This document shows positions 25,701-34,958 of a DNA stretch of 64,000 nt, piece after piece. Made by a program: the position numbers and the translations under genes. How positions within the stretch are numbered: position 1 is the stretch's first letter; the number at the start of each line of letters is the position of its first letter. The notes under the pieces are model-generated. The model made no database searches, was not told the origin of the DNA, and saw only the letters and a list, made by a program, of their open reading frames with translations. The stretch comes from Bermanella sp044597725 (GTDB lineage Bacteria > Pseudomonadota > Gammaproteobacteria > Pseudomonadales > Oceanobacteraceae), in assembly GCF_044597725.1 (NCBI RefSeq), contig NZ_CP139003.1, positions 1,922,001-1,986,000 of the forward strand, in the 5' to 3' direction.

Positions 25701-26775
25701 TTATCAGTATTGGATGGATGTGTGGTGGGTTGAATCTATTCTTGCCGCATTGGCTGGTTTGCTCGTCTATTTTGTTAAAACCCAGGTGGTGGCGCAGCTT
25801 GATAAGCGTGCTAGTGCAACAAGGAATTTGTTTGATGATGCCGTGGTTCTGGCGTTGCCCGCACCGCTGGGCTGGGGGATTTTGTTTACCACCGCTTGGG
25901 TTATTATTACCAACTTGAGCTCTCACTTTGAGAGCATAAAGCTGCCGAGCCAACAAAATACATTTGTTGTTGTATATTCAGCTTTGTTCTGCTGGTTTGT
26001 GCTGAGCTTGATTCGGATTCGCGAAAATCAAATTCTTAAAGGTGATGTAGAAACAAAAGCAGACGTGACCACCATTAGTGGAATATTCAAAGTATTACGT
26101 TTGATCGTTATTGTCTTAACTTTGCTGGTTGTGTTTCAAACATTAGGTGTGTCCATCAGTGGTTTGGTTGCATTTGGTGGTGTCGGTGGTGCAGCTGTGG
26201 CTTTTGCCTCGCGCGATTTACTTGCTAATTTCTTTGGCGCATTGATGGTGTTTTTAGATAAACCATTTTCAGTAGGAGACTGGGTTCGCTCTCCTGATCG
26301 TGAAATTGAAGGGGCGATAGAGAATATTGGTTGGCGTATTACTAAGATTCGTACTTTTGATTTGCGGCCTTTGTACGTGCCCAATGCAGTGTTTACACAA
26401 ATTAGTATCGAAAATCCTCAGCGGATGATGCACCGTCGTATTTATGAAAAAGTCGGTATACGTTACGAAGACTTTGAGCAGATGGCTAAGATCTGCAGTG
26501 ATGTGGAAACCATGTTAAAAGAGCATGAAGAAATTAATGAGCAACAAACATTAATGGTTAATTTCAATTTGTTTGCAGCGTCCTCGTTAGAGTTCTTTAT
26601 TTATTGCTTTACTCATACAACCAAGTGGACTGATTACCATAAGATTAAGCAGGATGTATTGCTTAAAGTTGGTCAGATTATTCTTGATAATGGTGCTCAA
26701 ATTGCTTTCCCGACACATACTGTTCATATGGCAAACCCAGAATTAGCGGGCTTAGAACAGGACGCACCAAAATGA
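25690..26775 (+). CDS. MscS-family mechanosensitive channel
   Basis: A 361-residue protein with four to five predicted transmembrane helices in the first ~175 residues. The pore-lining helix is GVGGAAVAFASRDLLANFFGALMVF, followed by DKPFSVGDWVR and the beta domain, as in MscS/YnaI-type channels. It releases solutes on hypo-osmotic shock. It overlaps nagZ by 11 bp upstream and the phosphorylase gene by 4 bp downstream, so it is embedded in the operon. I do not recall this gene in the equivalent pseudomonad locus, so it may be a local insertion. Confidence 0.93.
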   Translation: MNFDYQYWMDVWWVESILAALAGLLVYFVKTQVVAQLDKRASATRNLFDDAVVLALPAPLGWGILFTTAWVIITNLSSHFESIKLPSQQNTFVVVYSALFCWFVLSLIRIRENQILKGDVETKADVTTISGIFKVLRLIVIVLTLLVVFQTLGVSISGLVAFGGVGGAAVAFASRDLLANFFGALMVFLDKPFSVGDWVRSPDREIEGAIENIGWRITKIRTFDLRPLYVPNAVFTQISIENPQRMMHRRIYEKVGIRYEDFEQMAKICSDVETMLKEHEEINEQQTLMVNFNLFAASSLEFFIYCFTHTTKWTDYHKIKQDVLLKVGQIILDNGAQIAFPTHTVHMANPELAGLEQDAPK

Positions 26776-27512
26776 AGGAATATACAGCCATAATTGGTGG
26801 AACCGGGTTAACCGAGTTGTCGGAATTGGTTAACCCAATCCAACAAACGGTCCATACTGAATTGGGTGATGTTGTGGTCACCAAGGCAACTTGGTGTGAT
26901 CGGCCTGTAATATTTTTACCTAGGCATGGGCACCCTCATAAAGTACCACCTCATAAAATTAACTATCGCGCGAATATTCTAGCGTTGAGTCAATTAGGTG
27001 TTGGCCAAATTTTAGCGGTCAATGCTGTGGGCGGAATATCACAAAAAATAACGCCTAACACTCTATGTTTACCTAATCAGATTATTGATTATACCTATGG
27101 CCGAGAAGCAACCTATTTTGATGGGGAGTTTCGTCCTCTTGATCATATCGATTTTTCTCATCCCTATGATGAAGCTATGCGAGACAAGCTTCACTCAGTG
27201 GCAAGATCGCTTGGTATCCAGTGCGAAATGGGTGGTGTTTATGGTGCAACCCAAGGTCCTCGCTTAGAAACGGCAGCGGAAGTGGCGCGCATGGCAAGAG
27301 ATGGTTGTGATCTTGTGGGTATGACGGGTATGCCTGAAGCGGCCTTAGCAAGAGAGCTATCGATTCCTTATGCCAGTATTTGTTTGGTAGTAAATGCGGC
27401 TGCAGGGTTAACTGAAGAAGCTATTTCTATGGACCAGATTAGACAGGTATTACATTCAGGCATGGAGCAAGTGTGTGGCATAATTAAGCATTACCTGCAG
27501 CCACACTCTTAA
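26772..27512 (+). CDS. S-methyl-5'-thioinosine/thioadenosine phosphorylase
   Basis: A 246-residue PNP/MTAP-family trimeric phosphorylase with IGGTGL at the N-terminus, phosphate-binding PRHGHPHKVPPHKINYRAN, and GMTGMPEAALARELSIPYA. The base-binding position reads VVNAAAG: Asn here favours 6-oxopurines, as in the Pseudomonas PA3004 enzyme that cleaves methylthioinosine, over the Asp of true MTA phosphorylases. It overlaps mscS by 4 bp (ATGA) and is the last gene of the psrA-nagZ transcript. Methylthioinosine as substrate is inferred from synteny and this residue. Confidence 0.88.
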   Translation: MKEYTAIIGGTGLTELSELVNPIQQTVHTELGDVVVTKATWCDRPVIFLPRHGHPHKVPPHKINYRANILALSQLGVGQILAVNAVGGISQKITPNTLCLPNQIIDYTYGREATYFDGEFRPLDHIDFSHPYDEAMRDKLHSVARSLGIQCEMGGVYGATQGPRLETAAEVARMARDGCDLVGMTGMPEAALARELSIPYASICLVVNAAAGLTEEAISMDQIRQVLHSGMEQVCGIIKHYLQPHS

Positions 27513-27535
27513 CGTTTTTTAATTCAGGGGCGTTA

Positions 27536-28303
27536 TTAAATTCGTTGATTGAGTACCGAGTTGGTCGTGCTAGCTGGGTTCTCAGTTGAGTTGTCCGAAT
27601 TATCTTTTTCTTCATCTGTCTTTAGTGGGTGCTCCACGGGAAGTGCCCGCATAATTACACCAATCAGAGGGTGGTCAAGGTAGTGAGCTTCTTTACTGCG
27701 CATGCGCCGAGATTGAGTAATACTCGCCATTTGCTCTACGCTTTCACTGCTGTCATGTAAGTACTGTAGATTAAACTCACCGTGTAAATAACGAGAAACA
27801 TGCATGCGAAACAGACCTTGCAGCTTGGGCACATCTAGGTGAGTTAATGAGCTTTCAAGATAAATTGGCAAGCTAAATGGCTTGTCATAGGTGGGTTGAA
27901 TCCACTGAAGGTTGACCAAAATTGGCTGTTGAATGGGGTCTAAGCGGTTTACTACCTCTTGCCAATCTTCATCAATGGGTTGCTTAATAAATGCAGGGCC
28001 CGACACGTTTTCATGATGTAAGGCCAGTGGGCTATTGAGTGCGCTGTCGCTAATGCCAATGCCACTTTTATCTCGCAGTCTAATAACGTCGGCATATTCC
28101 TGCATGTTGATGGGGTCAAACGGAAATGTCTCATCAAGGCTACTATCTGGCTTCTGCTGGAATAGGGTGATGTTAACTTGGTACCAGCGCGCCGTGTCCA
28201 CAGGTGGTAATGGTTCTTCTGCCCAGCTTGCTTGGCTCAAGCTTAATGCAGCCATGCTGATGGCTAGCAATATTGGTCGAAGTGGTTTGCACAAGCGGTT
28301 CAT
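27536..28303 (-). CDS. CsiV family peptidoglycan-binding protein
   Basis: A 255-residue exported protein with a signal peptide ending near SQASWA (about residue 28) followed by WYQVNITLFQQ, typical of the CsiV family. In Vibrio cholerae CsiV binds peptidoglycan and supports the synthase PBP1A through LpoA. The 4 bp overlap with mfd (ATGA) couples the two genes, an arrangement I also recall in pseudomonads. The C-terminal ~25 residues are polar and probably disordered. Convergent with the phosphorylase gene (23 bp gap). Confidence 0.78.
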   Translation of the reverse strand: MNRLCKPLRPILLAISMAALSLSQASWAEEPLPPVDTARWYQVNITLFQQKPDSSLDETFPFDPINMQEYADVIRLRDKSGIGISDSALNSPLALHHENVSGPAFIKQPIDEDWQEVVNRLDPIQQPILVNLQWIQPTYDKPFSLPIYLESSLTHLDVPKLQGLFRMHVSRYLHGEFNLQYLHDSSESVEQMASITQSRRMRSKEAHYLDHPLIGVIMRALPVEHPLKTDEEKDNSDNSTENPASTTNSVLNQRI

Positions 28304-31300
28304 GACGGACTTCCTGATAATAACGTGAGTACCTGACCTACCTGTTTAAAGCGTGATTCAGGGTCGGGCATATCAAATATAAATTTTAGTGCATTGGCAC
28401 CCTCTAGCTTAAAGCTAGCGGGTTTGGTTTGAACCAGTCTCACCATGACATACGGGTCGACTTTTGTGTCTTTACCAAACTCTATCCTACCTGCAGATTC
28501 TCCCGCATCCAGCTTAATAATGCCAAGCTTATCTAGCTCAAATTTTAATTCGGTCACACGGAAAAGGTTTTTTACCTGATTTGGGAGTAGCCCAAAGCGG
28601 TCGATCATTTCCACTTGCAGGTCTTTGAGGTCACCTTGGTCTTTAGCGTTGCTGATGCGTTTGTAGAGGATAAGGCGGTTGTGTACGTCCGGTAAGTATT
28701 CATCTGGAATAAGCGCCGGAATACGTAGGTTTATTTCTGCGCCTGTTCCCATTGGAGAGTCTAAGCTGAGTTCCTTGCCTTGTTTGATGGCTTCTACAGC
28801 GCGTTCAAGCAGCTCCATATATAAACTGAAGCCAACATTCTGGATGTGTCCGCTCTGTTCCTCGCCGAGTAACTCACCTGCACCGCGAATTTCCAAGTCA
28901 TGGGTCGCAAGCATAAAACCTGCTCCCAAGTCTTGCGCATTGGATATGGCATCAAGGCGTTTTTCTGCATCCTTGGTGACATTCTTTTCTACGGGGGTCA
29001 TAAGGTAAGCGTAGGCTTGATGGTGGCTACGTCCGACACGTCCGCGGAGTTGGTGTAGTTGAGCTAAACCAAATTTATCGGCTCGCTCCAAAATGATGGT
29101 ATTGGCATTAGGTATATCGATACCGGTTTCGATAATGGTTGTACAAATAAGTACATTGAATCGCTTGTGATAGAAATCACTCATGACGGATTCGAGCTGA
29201 CGTTCTGTCATTTGCCCGTGGGCTACACCAATTCGTGCATCTGGAATAAGTTTGGCTAAATCTTCTGCGGTTTTTTCAATGGTTTTTACTTCATTGTGCA
29301 AATAATAAACTTGCCCGCCGCGCAGAATTTCACGCAAAACCGCTTCTTTTATTATGTTTTCATCCCATTTTTTAACAAAGGTTTTTACCGCCAGTCTGCG
29401 TGCCGGTGGTGTGGCGATAATCGATAAATCGCGTACCCCTGACATGGCCATATTAAGTGTTCTAGGTATAGGCGTGGCGGTCATGGTAAGAATGTCTACC
29501 TCGGCACGCAGGGCTTTTATTCGTTCTTTTTGTTGAACGCCAAAACGATGTTCTTCATCTATGATTAGCAGGCCAAGGTTTTTAAATTTAATGTCGCCCT
29601 GTAGTAGCTTATGTGTGCCCACTACAATGTCGGTGGTGCCATCTTCTAAGCCTTTAATGGTTGTTGTTTTAGCCCCGCCCGTCTTAAAGCGAGATAGTGC
29701 TTCAATTTTGATTGGCCAGTCAGCAAAGCGATCTCTAAATGTTTCAAAATGTTGTTGAGCCAACAGAGTTGTTGGAACAAGTACTGCCACTTGTTTGCCA
29801 TTTTGTGCAGCAATAAATGCAGCTCGTAATGCAACTTCGGTTTTACCAAAGCCAACGTCACCACACACTAATCGATCCATGGGGTTGGCTTTCATCATGT
29901 CGGTGACAACGGCATTAATGGCCGACTTTTGATCGGGTGTTTCATCAAAAGGGAAGTCTGCGGCAAACATGTCGTAATCATCTCTAGGGTGATTAAACCC
30001 ATGGCCAGGTTTTGCCTCACGTTTGGCATATATCTCTAAGAGTTCGGCGGCGGTATCTCGTATTTTCTCCAGTGCCTTACGGCGTTGGCTTGACCACTTA
30101 TCTGTGCCTAGTTTGTGCAGTGGGGCTACGTCAGTGTCGGCACCACTATAGCGACTGATTAAGTGCAGTGATGCAACGGGTACATATAGTTTTGCGCCAT
30201 CGGCATATTCAAGGGTTACAAATTCATTTGTTTCACCGCCGGCTTCAATGATTTCTAAGCCGCGGTAGCGGCCAACACCGTGGTCAATATGCACTACGGC
30301 AGAGCCGGGCGTGAGCTCGGTGAGGTTGCGAATAACGTTTTCGCTTTGGTCTTTTTCTTGTTTTTGTCGACGAGTCTGGCGAATACGCTCCCCAAAAAGT
30401 GCATTTTCACTGATTATCCAGCTATTTAACTCGCTACTAAAAAAACTATCATCAAGGGGCGCCGTGCTTATGGCATAGTCGAATTCGGTGGCAACGATGT
30501 CTGGCCAGCGATCAATAATTTGTGGGTTAACATGTATGCGGGCAAGCAATTCCATTAATGCTTCTCGTCGGCCTGCACTTTCAACACTGAAAATAACCTT
30601 GTGTTCGGTTTCCATTAAAAAGGTTTCAAGTTTCGCCAGCGGTGCTTCTTTTTTATGGTCAATAAATAAGTTGGGTAGAGTGGGTGTTGTTCGATTTTGT
30701 TTGCCTTTGCCTACCGTGACGGCATCACTGTGGAAGCGCACGCGGCCATAGTTTTTTAGTGCAGCAAATACTTCGTTGGTGTTTAGATATATTTCTTTTG
30801 GCGGTAAAACCGGGTGGCGAATATCATGGCGACGATCTTCGTAGCGGTTTTCTATGTCTTTCCAGTTGTGTTCGATTTGTTGTTCAAGCTGGGCTGGAAA
30901 AATAACGTGAGTTTCTTCGGGCAGGTAATCGAACAGCGTTGCGGTTTCATCAAAGAATAAAGGTAGATAGTACTCAATGCCACCGGGTGCGATTTGTTTG
31001 ACGACATCTGTATAGAGAGGCGAATCCTTTGGGTCGCTATCAAAAAATTCGAACCAGCGTTGCTTAAAGCAACGAATCCCAGGTTTGTCTAGTGGGACTT
31101 CTTTGGCTGGTAATAACTCTATTTTTTCAGTTGTTTCGGTAGAGCGCTGTGTTTCGGGGTTAAACCAACGGATGCTTTCAATCTCGTCGTCAAATAGCTC
31201 TAACCTAAAAGGCTGCTCCGAACCCATGGGGAAAATATCGAGAATGGCGCCGCGAACACAAAACTCACCATGCTCATACACCCCATCTACCGATTGGTAG

Positions 31301-31734
31301 CCTGCGGAAACAAGACGCGATCTTAAATTGTCCATGTCCAGTGTGTCACCTACACTGAGGGTAAAAGTATGCCCTAGTATGTAACTCAAAGGTGGTAGGC
31401 GTAGTTGCATAGATAATGCAGGAATAATAACCACTGCACCTTTACTGCTAGGTAGGTTGGCAAGCGTGCTCAAGCGTTCGCTGATGATGTCTTGGTGTGG
31501 CGAAAAGTAGTCGTAGGGCAAGGTCTCCCAATCGGGCAGGGTGATGATCTGTCCGGAAAAGAAGTAGCCAACTTCTTCATATAGGCGCTGTGCTTCGGCA
31601 CTGCTGCTGGTGACCACTAAAGTTAGGCCAGAGAAGGTCTGAGCAGCTTGGGCTAATTCGTAGGCTAGGGCGCTGCCTTGAATGTTTCCCCAAATTTGAA
31701 TGTCACCTGCTTGCTGAGGTTGAGTCAGAGCCAT
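28300..31734 (-). CDS. mfd: Transcription-repair coupling factor Mfd
   Basis: A 1144-residue SF2 translocase of full length. It has an N-terminal UvrB-like region (EHGEFCVRGAILDIFP), the RNA-polymerase-interacting domain (VVHIDHGVGRYRGLE), then RecG-like helicase domains with Walker A GDVGFGKTEVALRAAF and DEEH, and the C-terminal TRCF domain. It removes RNA polymerase stalled at lesions and recruits UvrA. Upstream lies a 179 bp divergent promoter region shared with gap. Confidence 0.98.
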   Translation of the reverse strand: MALTQPQQAGDIQIWGNIQGSALAYELAQAAQTFSGLTLVVTSSSAEAQRLYEEVGYFFSGQIITLPDWETLPYDYFSPHQDIISERLSTLANLPSSKGAVVIIPALSMQLRLPPLSYILGHTFTLSVGDTLDMDNLRSRLVSAGYQSVDGVYEHGEFCVRGAILDIFPMGSEQPFRLELFDDEIESIRWFNPETQRSTETTEKIELLPAKEVPLDKPGIRCFKQRWFEFFDSDPKDSPLYTDVVKQIAPGGIEYYLPLFFDETATLFDYLPEETHVIFPAQLEQQIEHNWKDIENRYEDRRHDIRHPVLPPKEIYLNTNEVFAALKNYGRVRFHSDAVTVGKGKQNRTTPTLPNLFIDHKKEAPLAKLETFLMETEHKVIFSVESAGRREALMELLARIHVNPQIIDRWPDIVATEFDYAISTAPLDDSFFSSELNSWIISENALFGERIRQTRRQKQEKDQSENVIRNLTELTPGSAVVHIDHGVGRYRGLEIIEAGGETNEFVTLEYADGAKLYVPVASLHLISRYSGADTDVAPLHKLGTDKWSSQRRKALEKIRDTAAELLEIYAKREAKPGHGFNHPRDDYDMFAADFPFDETPDQKSAINAVVTDMMKANPMDRLVCGDVGFGKTEVALRAAFIAAQNGKQVAVLVPTTLLAQQHFETFRDRFADWPIKIEALSRFKTGGAKTTTIKGLEDGTTDIVVGTHKLLQGDIKFKNLGLLIIDEEHRFGVQQKERIKALRAEVDILTMTATPIPRTLNMAMSGVRDLSIIATPPARRLAVKTFVKKWDENIIKEAVLREILRGGQVYYLHNEVKTIEKTAEDLAKLIPDARIGVAHGQMTERQLESVMSDFYHKRFNVLICTTIIETGIDIPNANTIILERADKFGLAQLHQLRGRVGRSHHQAYAYLMTPVEKNVTKDAEKRLDAISNAQDLGAGFMLATHDLEIRGAGELLGEEQSGHIQNVGFSLYMELLERAVEAIKQGKELSLDSPMGTGAEINLRIPALIPDEYLPDVHNRLILYKRISNAKDQGDLKDLQVEMIDRFGLLPNQVKNLFRVTELKFELDKLGIIKLDAGESAGRIEFGKDTKVDPYVMVRLVQTKPASFKLEGANALKFIFDMPDPESRFKQVGQVLTLLSGSPS

Positions 31735-31913
31735 GATGTTCCTTGTTGTAACGACTGGGTCGAAAAGGCGTTAGTGTACTCAATGGAGGCATAGCTGTTA
31801 AGCGTTTAGGTATTCGTTGGGCTACTATAGGTGTACACAGTGATTGAGATTCCTAGGAATTATCGGCATAATATGCCCCAATTTTTTGACCTAAATATTT
31901 GAGGGTGTAATCC

Positions 31914-33365
31914 GTGAGTCAAGATGTTCGTGAAGCCAGCTTGAATGATTGGAAAATGCGAGAAGAAACTGCTGAAGCAATGATCCCATTGATCGGTAGT
32001 CTATATCGCAAAAACAATGTTGTACTGTCGGTATATGGTCGTCCGATCATTAATCGCTCGGTAATCGACATCATTAAGGCCCACCGTTTCGTACGTCAGG
32101 TGGAGAATAATGAACTCTCGGTGCAAGACACTTTGCCGGTACTTAATGTACTAAAAAACTTGGGCATTACCTCTTGTCATATTGATATTGGTAAGATGGC
32201 TGTTAAGTTTGCAGAGGAAGGTCAAGGTCAATCGTTAGATGGCTTTGTTAAAGCTCAGCTTGAGCAAGTTGTTAAGCAGGGTGAAGCCTCTCAGGATGGT
32301 AAAGATGTTGTTCTTTATGGCTTTGGCCGTATTGGTCGCTTGCTAGCTCGAATTTTGGTCGAGAAAGCAGGCGGTGGTCAAGGTATGCGTTTACGTGCCA
32401 TTGTTGTGCGTAAGCAAAAGGGTAACGACTTAATGAAGCGTGCTAGCTTATTGCGTCGTGACTCCATCCATGGTTCGTTCAAAGGTACTATTCAGGTTGA
32501 CGAAGAGAACTCGGCGTTAATTGTTAACGGTACCTATATTCAGATTATCTACGCCAACCAGCCTAGCGAAATTGATTATACTCAGTATGGAATTCATGAC
32601 GCGCTATTGATTGATAACACAGGTGTTTGGCGCGATGCTGAAGGTCTTGGTGTGCATGCGGATTGTAAAGGTATTGCTAAGGTTCTATTAACCGCACCTG
32701 GTAAGGGTGATCTTAAAAACATCGTATACGGTGTTAACCATGGTGATATAGAAGATACAGATACTATCTTGTCTGCTGCGTCTTGTACTACAAACGCGAT
32801 TACGCCTGTTCTTAAAGCGCTTAACGATGAGTATGGCGTTGATTGTGGTCACGTAGAAACGGTTCACTCATACACCAATGACCAAAACCTAATAGATAAC
32901 TATCATAAAGGTGATCGCCGTGGCCGAGCAGCTGCATTGAACATGGTTATCACAGAAACGGGTGCAGCTAGCGCTGTGGCGAAGGCATTGCCTGAACTTA
33001 AAGGCAAGCTAACAGGAAATGCTATACGCGTACCTACACCTAATGTGTCTATGGCAATTTTGTCTCTTACCCTTAATAAAGACGTAAGCAAAGACGACCT
33101 TAATGATTATTTGCGTGAAGTATCTCTGCATTCTTCATTGCAAAAGCAAATCGATTACGTGCACAGCCCAGAAGTGGTATCAAGTGACTTCGTAGGAAAT
33201 CGTTGTGCAGGTATTGTCGATGGTGAAGCGACTATCGTTAGTGGTAATCGAGTAAACGTATACGTTTGGTACGACAATGAATATGGCTATAGCCGCCAAG
33301 TGGTGCGTATTGCGCAACAGTTGTGCGACGTTTACTACCCAACTTATCCTTGGGTAGAGAAGTAA
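31914..33365 (+). CDS. gap: Glyceraldehyde-3-phosphate dehydrogenase, long N-terminal form
   Basis: A 483-residue protein, ~150 residues longer than standard GAPDH. The extra N-terminal ~125 residues are helical and precede the Rossmann motif YGFGRIGRLLARIL. The catalytic Cys is in SAASCTTNAITP (Cys291), and the C-terminus has WYDNEYGYSRQVV. The long form is the one encoded beside mfd and nqrA in pseudomonads. The GTG start has GAGGG 6-8 bases upstream. It catalyses the NAD(P)-linked step between glyceraldehyde 3-phosphate and 1,3-bisphosphoglycerate; which direction and cofactor dominate is unclear. Confidence 0.95.
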   Translation: MSQDVREASLNDWKMREETAEAMIPLIGSLYRKNNVVLSVYGRPIINRSVIDIIKAHRFVRQVENNELSVQDTLPVLNVLKNLGITSCHIDIGKMAVKFAEEGQGQSLDGFVKAQLEQVVKQGEASQDGKDVVLYGFGRIGRLLARILVEKAGGGQGMRLRAIVVRKQKGNDLMKRASLLRRDSIHGSFKGTIQVDEENSALIVNGTYIQIIYANQPSEIDYTQYGIHDALLIDNTGVWRDAEGLGVHADCKGIAKVLLTAPGKGDLKNIVYGVNHGDIEDTDTILSAASCTTNAITPVLKALNDEYGVDCGHVETVHSYTNDQNLIDNYHKGDRRGRAAALNMVITETGAASAVAKALPELKGKLTGNAIRVPTPNVSMAILSLTLNKDVSKDDLNDYLREVSLHSSLQKQIDYVHSPEVVSSDFVGNRCAGIVDGEATIVSGNRVNVYVWYDNEYGYSRQVVRIAQQLCDVYYPTYPWVEK

Positions 33366-33374
33366 GACGCTGAT

Positions 33375-33406
33375 TAAGCCGTTGATTTATCAGCGGCTTT
33401 TTTGTT
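33375..33406 (+). terminator. Intrinsic terminator of gap
   Basis: AAGCCG...CGGCTT arms with an interrupted inner stem (TTGA/TCAG region) run into a T stretch just after the gap stop codon. Confidence 0.75.
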
Positions 33407-33467
33407 TGCTCGAAAAATAAGCATAAAATAGAGCTGTGTCTATACTATCCCTCATTAGTCGGGATTT

Positions 33468-33611
33468 ATGGGACTTTATCGCTGGTCAGTGGGGGCAGTC
33501 ATCTTTATACTAGCGCCAGTTTTTATTGGAGCTTTAACTCGAGCTTCTAACTCTCTGAATAATAAGCAAAAAATCACGGATCACGTGATTTGGACGATTT
33601 TTAAACTGTGA
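33468..33611 (+). CDS. Possible 47-residue single-span membrane protein before nqrA
   Basis: An ATG frame of 47 codons with one clear hydrophobic segment (about residues 8-24, VGAVIFILAPVFIGAL) and a basic, polar tail. It ends 13 bp before the nqrA start codon, so it would lie in the nqr leader. GGGA is only 3 bases from the ATG, too close to be a good ribosome-binding site, which weakens the case. The composition looks like a real small membrane protein, but I recognise no family. Confidence 0.4.
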   Translation: MGLYRWSVGAVIFILAPVFIGALTRASNSLNNKQKITDHVIWTIFKL

Positions 33612-33624
33612 TTAGGCAAGGCAT

Positions 33625-34956
33625 ATGATCAAAATCAAGAAAGGTCTAGACCTGCCAATTACCGGGAATCCAGAGCAGAACATTACGCAAGGTAATGAGG
33701 TCTCCCGAGTAGCATTGGTAGGTTATGACTATGTGGGTATGAAGCCCACCATGCTTGTACAGGTGGGTGATAAGGTGAAAAAAGGGCAGGTGCTCTTCAC
33801 CGATAAGAAAACCGACGGTGTCCAGTATACCGCCCCTGTTAGTGGTGAAGTAACTGAAATTAATCGTGGTAAGCGCCGCGTATTTCAGTCTTTGGTAATT
33901 GAAAAGCAAGGTGATGACGAAGTTACATTCGACACGCATAGCTCTGAGCAAATTACTAGTTTGACCGCTGAACAGGTTCAAAAGCAATTGATCGATTCAG
34001 GTGAATGGACTGCAATACGCACTCGTCCATTTTCTAAGGTTCCGGCCCCAGATAGTCGTCCTAGTTCGATTTTTGTCGCAGCGGTTGATACTAACCCGCT
34101 AGCAGCCGACCCTATTGTTGTAATTAATGAGCAGCAGCAAGCGTTCAATGATGGCTTAGCTGTTCTTTCTCGTTTCAGCGATAAGTTATTTGTTACTAAG
34201 TCGGTTAACGCGAAACTGGAAGCGAAAAATGCTCAAGTAGTTGATGTGGATGGTCCTCACCCTGCGGGCTTGGTGGGTACTGCGATTCATTATCTTGACC
34301 CTGTGAGTGCAAGTAAAACCGTATGGCATGTTGGTTATCAAGATGTTATTGCCATAGGTAAGCTTTTCACGGAAGGCAAGATTTACTCAGAGCGCGTTAT
34401 TGCCTTGGCTGGACCTCAGGTCGAAAAACCAAGACTAATTCGTACTCAGATGGGTGCTGACTTGGCCGTACTAACCAAAGGTGAACTGAAAGAGGGTGAC
34501 AATCGTCTGATAAATGGTTCTGTTTTTGGTGGACGCACAGCAGAAGGACCAATGGCTTTTCTTGGTCGTTATGCAAATCAAGTTAGTGTTTTACGTGAAG
34601 GTCGAGAGCGTCATATGTTGCATTATTTGCGCCCTGGTGCAGACCGTCACTCAGTTAAAAATATTTATCTTTCTAAACTCTTGCCTAAGAAACTATTGGA
34701 ATTCACTACTACCACAAACGGTAGTGAGCGTGCCATGGTGCCTATCGGCTTGTACGAGAAAGTGATGCCGCTGGATATTCTACCAACACAGTTGCTGCGT
34801 GCACTGATCGTGGAAGATATGGAAACGGCTATTAATCTAGGCGCCTTAGAATTGGACGAAGAAGACTTAGCTTTATGTACATATGTATGTAGTGGTAAGT
34901 ATGAGTACGGCCCAATCTTACGTGGCAACCTTGAGCGTATTGAGAAAGAGGCATAG
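33625..34956 (+). CDS. nqrA: Na+-translocating NADH:quinone reductase subunit A
   Basis: A 443-residue peripheral subunit of Na+-NQR, a normal length. It opens with the typical MIKIKKGLDLPITGNPEQ and has the barrel-sandwich stretch KVKKGQVLFTDKKT and the GEWTAIRTRPFSKVP segment. It binds ubiquinone with NqrB on the cytoplasmic side of the complex. It leads a six-gene operon; NqrB starts 2 bp downstream. Confidence 0.97.
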   Translation: MIKIKKGLDLPITGNPEQNITQGNEVSRVALVGYDYVGMKPTMLVQVGDKVKKGQVLFTDKKTDGVQYTAPVSGEVTEINRGKRRVFQSLVIEKQGDDEVTFDTHSSEQITSLTAEQVQKQLIDSGEWTAIRTRPFSKVPAPDSRPSSIFVAAVDTNPLAADPIVVINEQQQAFNDGLAVLSRFSDKLFVTKSVNAKLEAKNAQVVDVDGPHPAGLVGTAIHYLDPVSASKTVWHVGYQDVIAIGKLFTEGKIYSERVIALAGPQVEKPRLIRTQMGADLAVLTKGELKEGDNRLINGSVFGGRTAEGPMAFLGRYANQVSVLREGRERHMLHYLRPGADRHSVKNIYLSKLLPKKLLEFTTTTNGSERAMVPIGLYEKVMPLDILPTQLLRALIVEDMETAINLGALELDEEDLALCTYVCSGKYEYGPILRGNLERIEKEA

Positions 34957-34958
34957 TC

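Noticed and set aside
25390..25956. A 188-codon frame opposite nagZ/mscS
   Set aside because: Antisense to two conserved genes; protein-like length arises from codon bias on the other strand.
31742..31757. TGTTGTAAC, a nine-base match to the E. coli Ter core, upstream of mfd
   Set aside because: The bases around it do not match Ter, and one nine-base match in 64 kb is expected by chance about half the time. It also lies 22 kb from the Tus-like gene.
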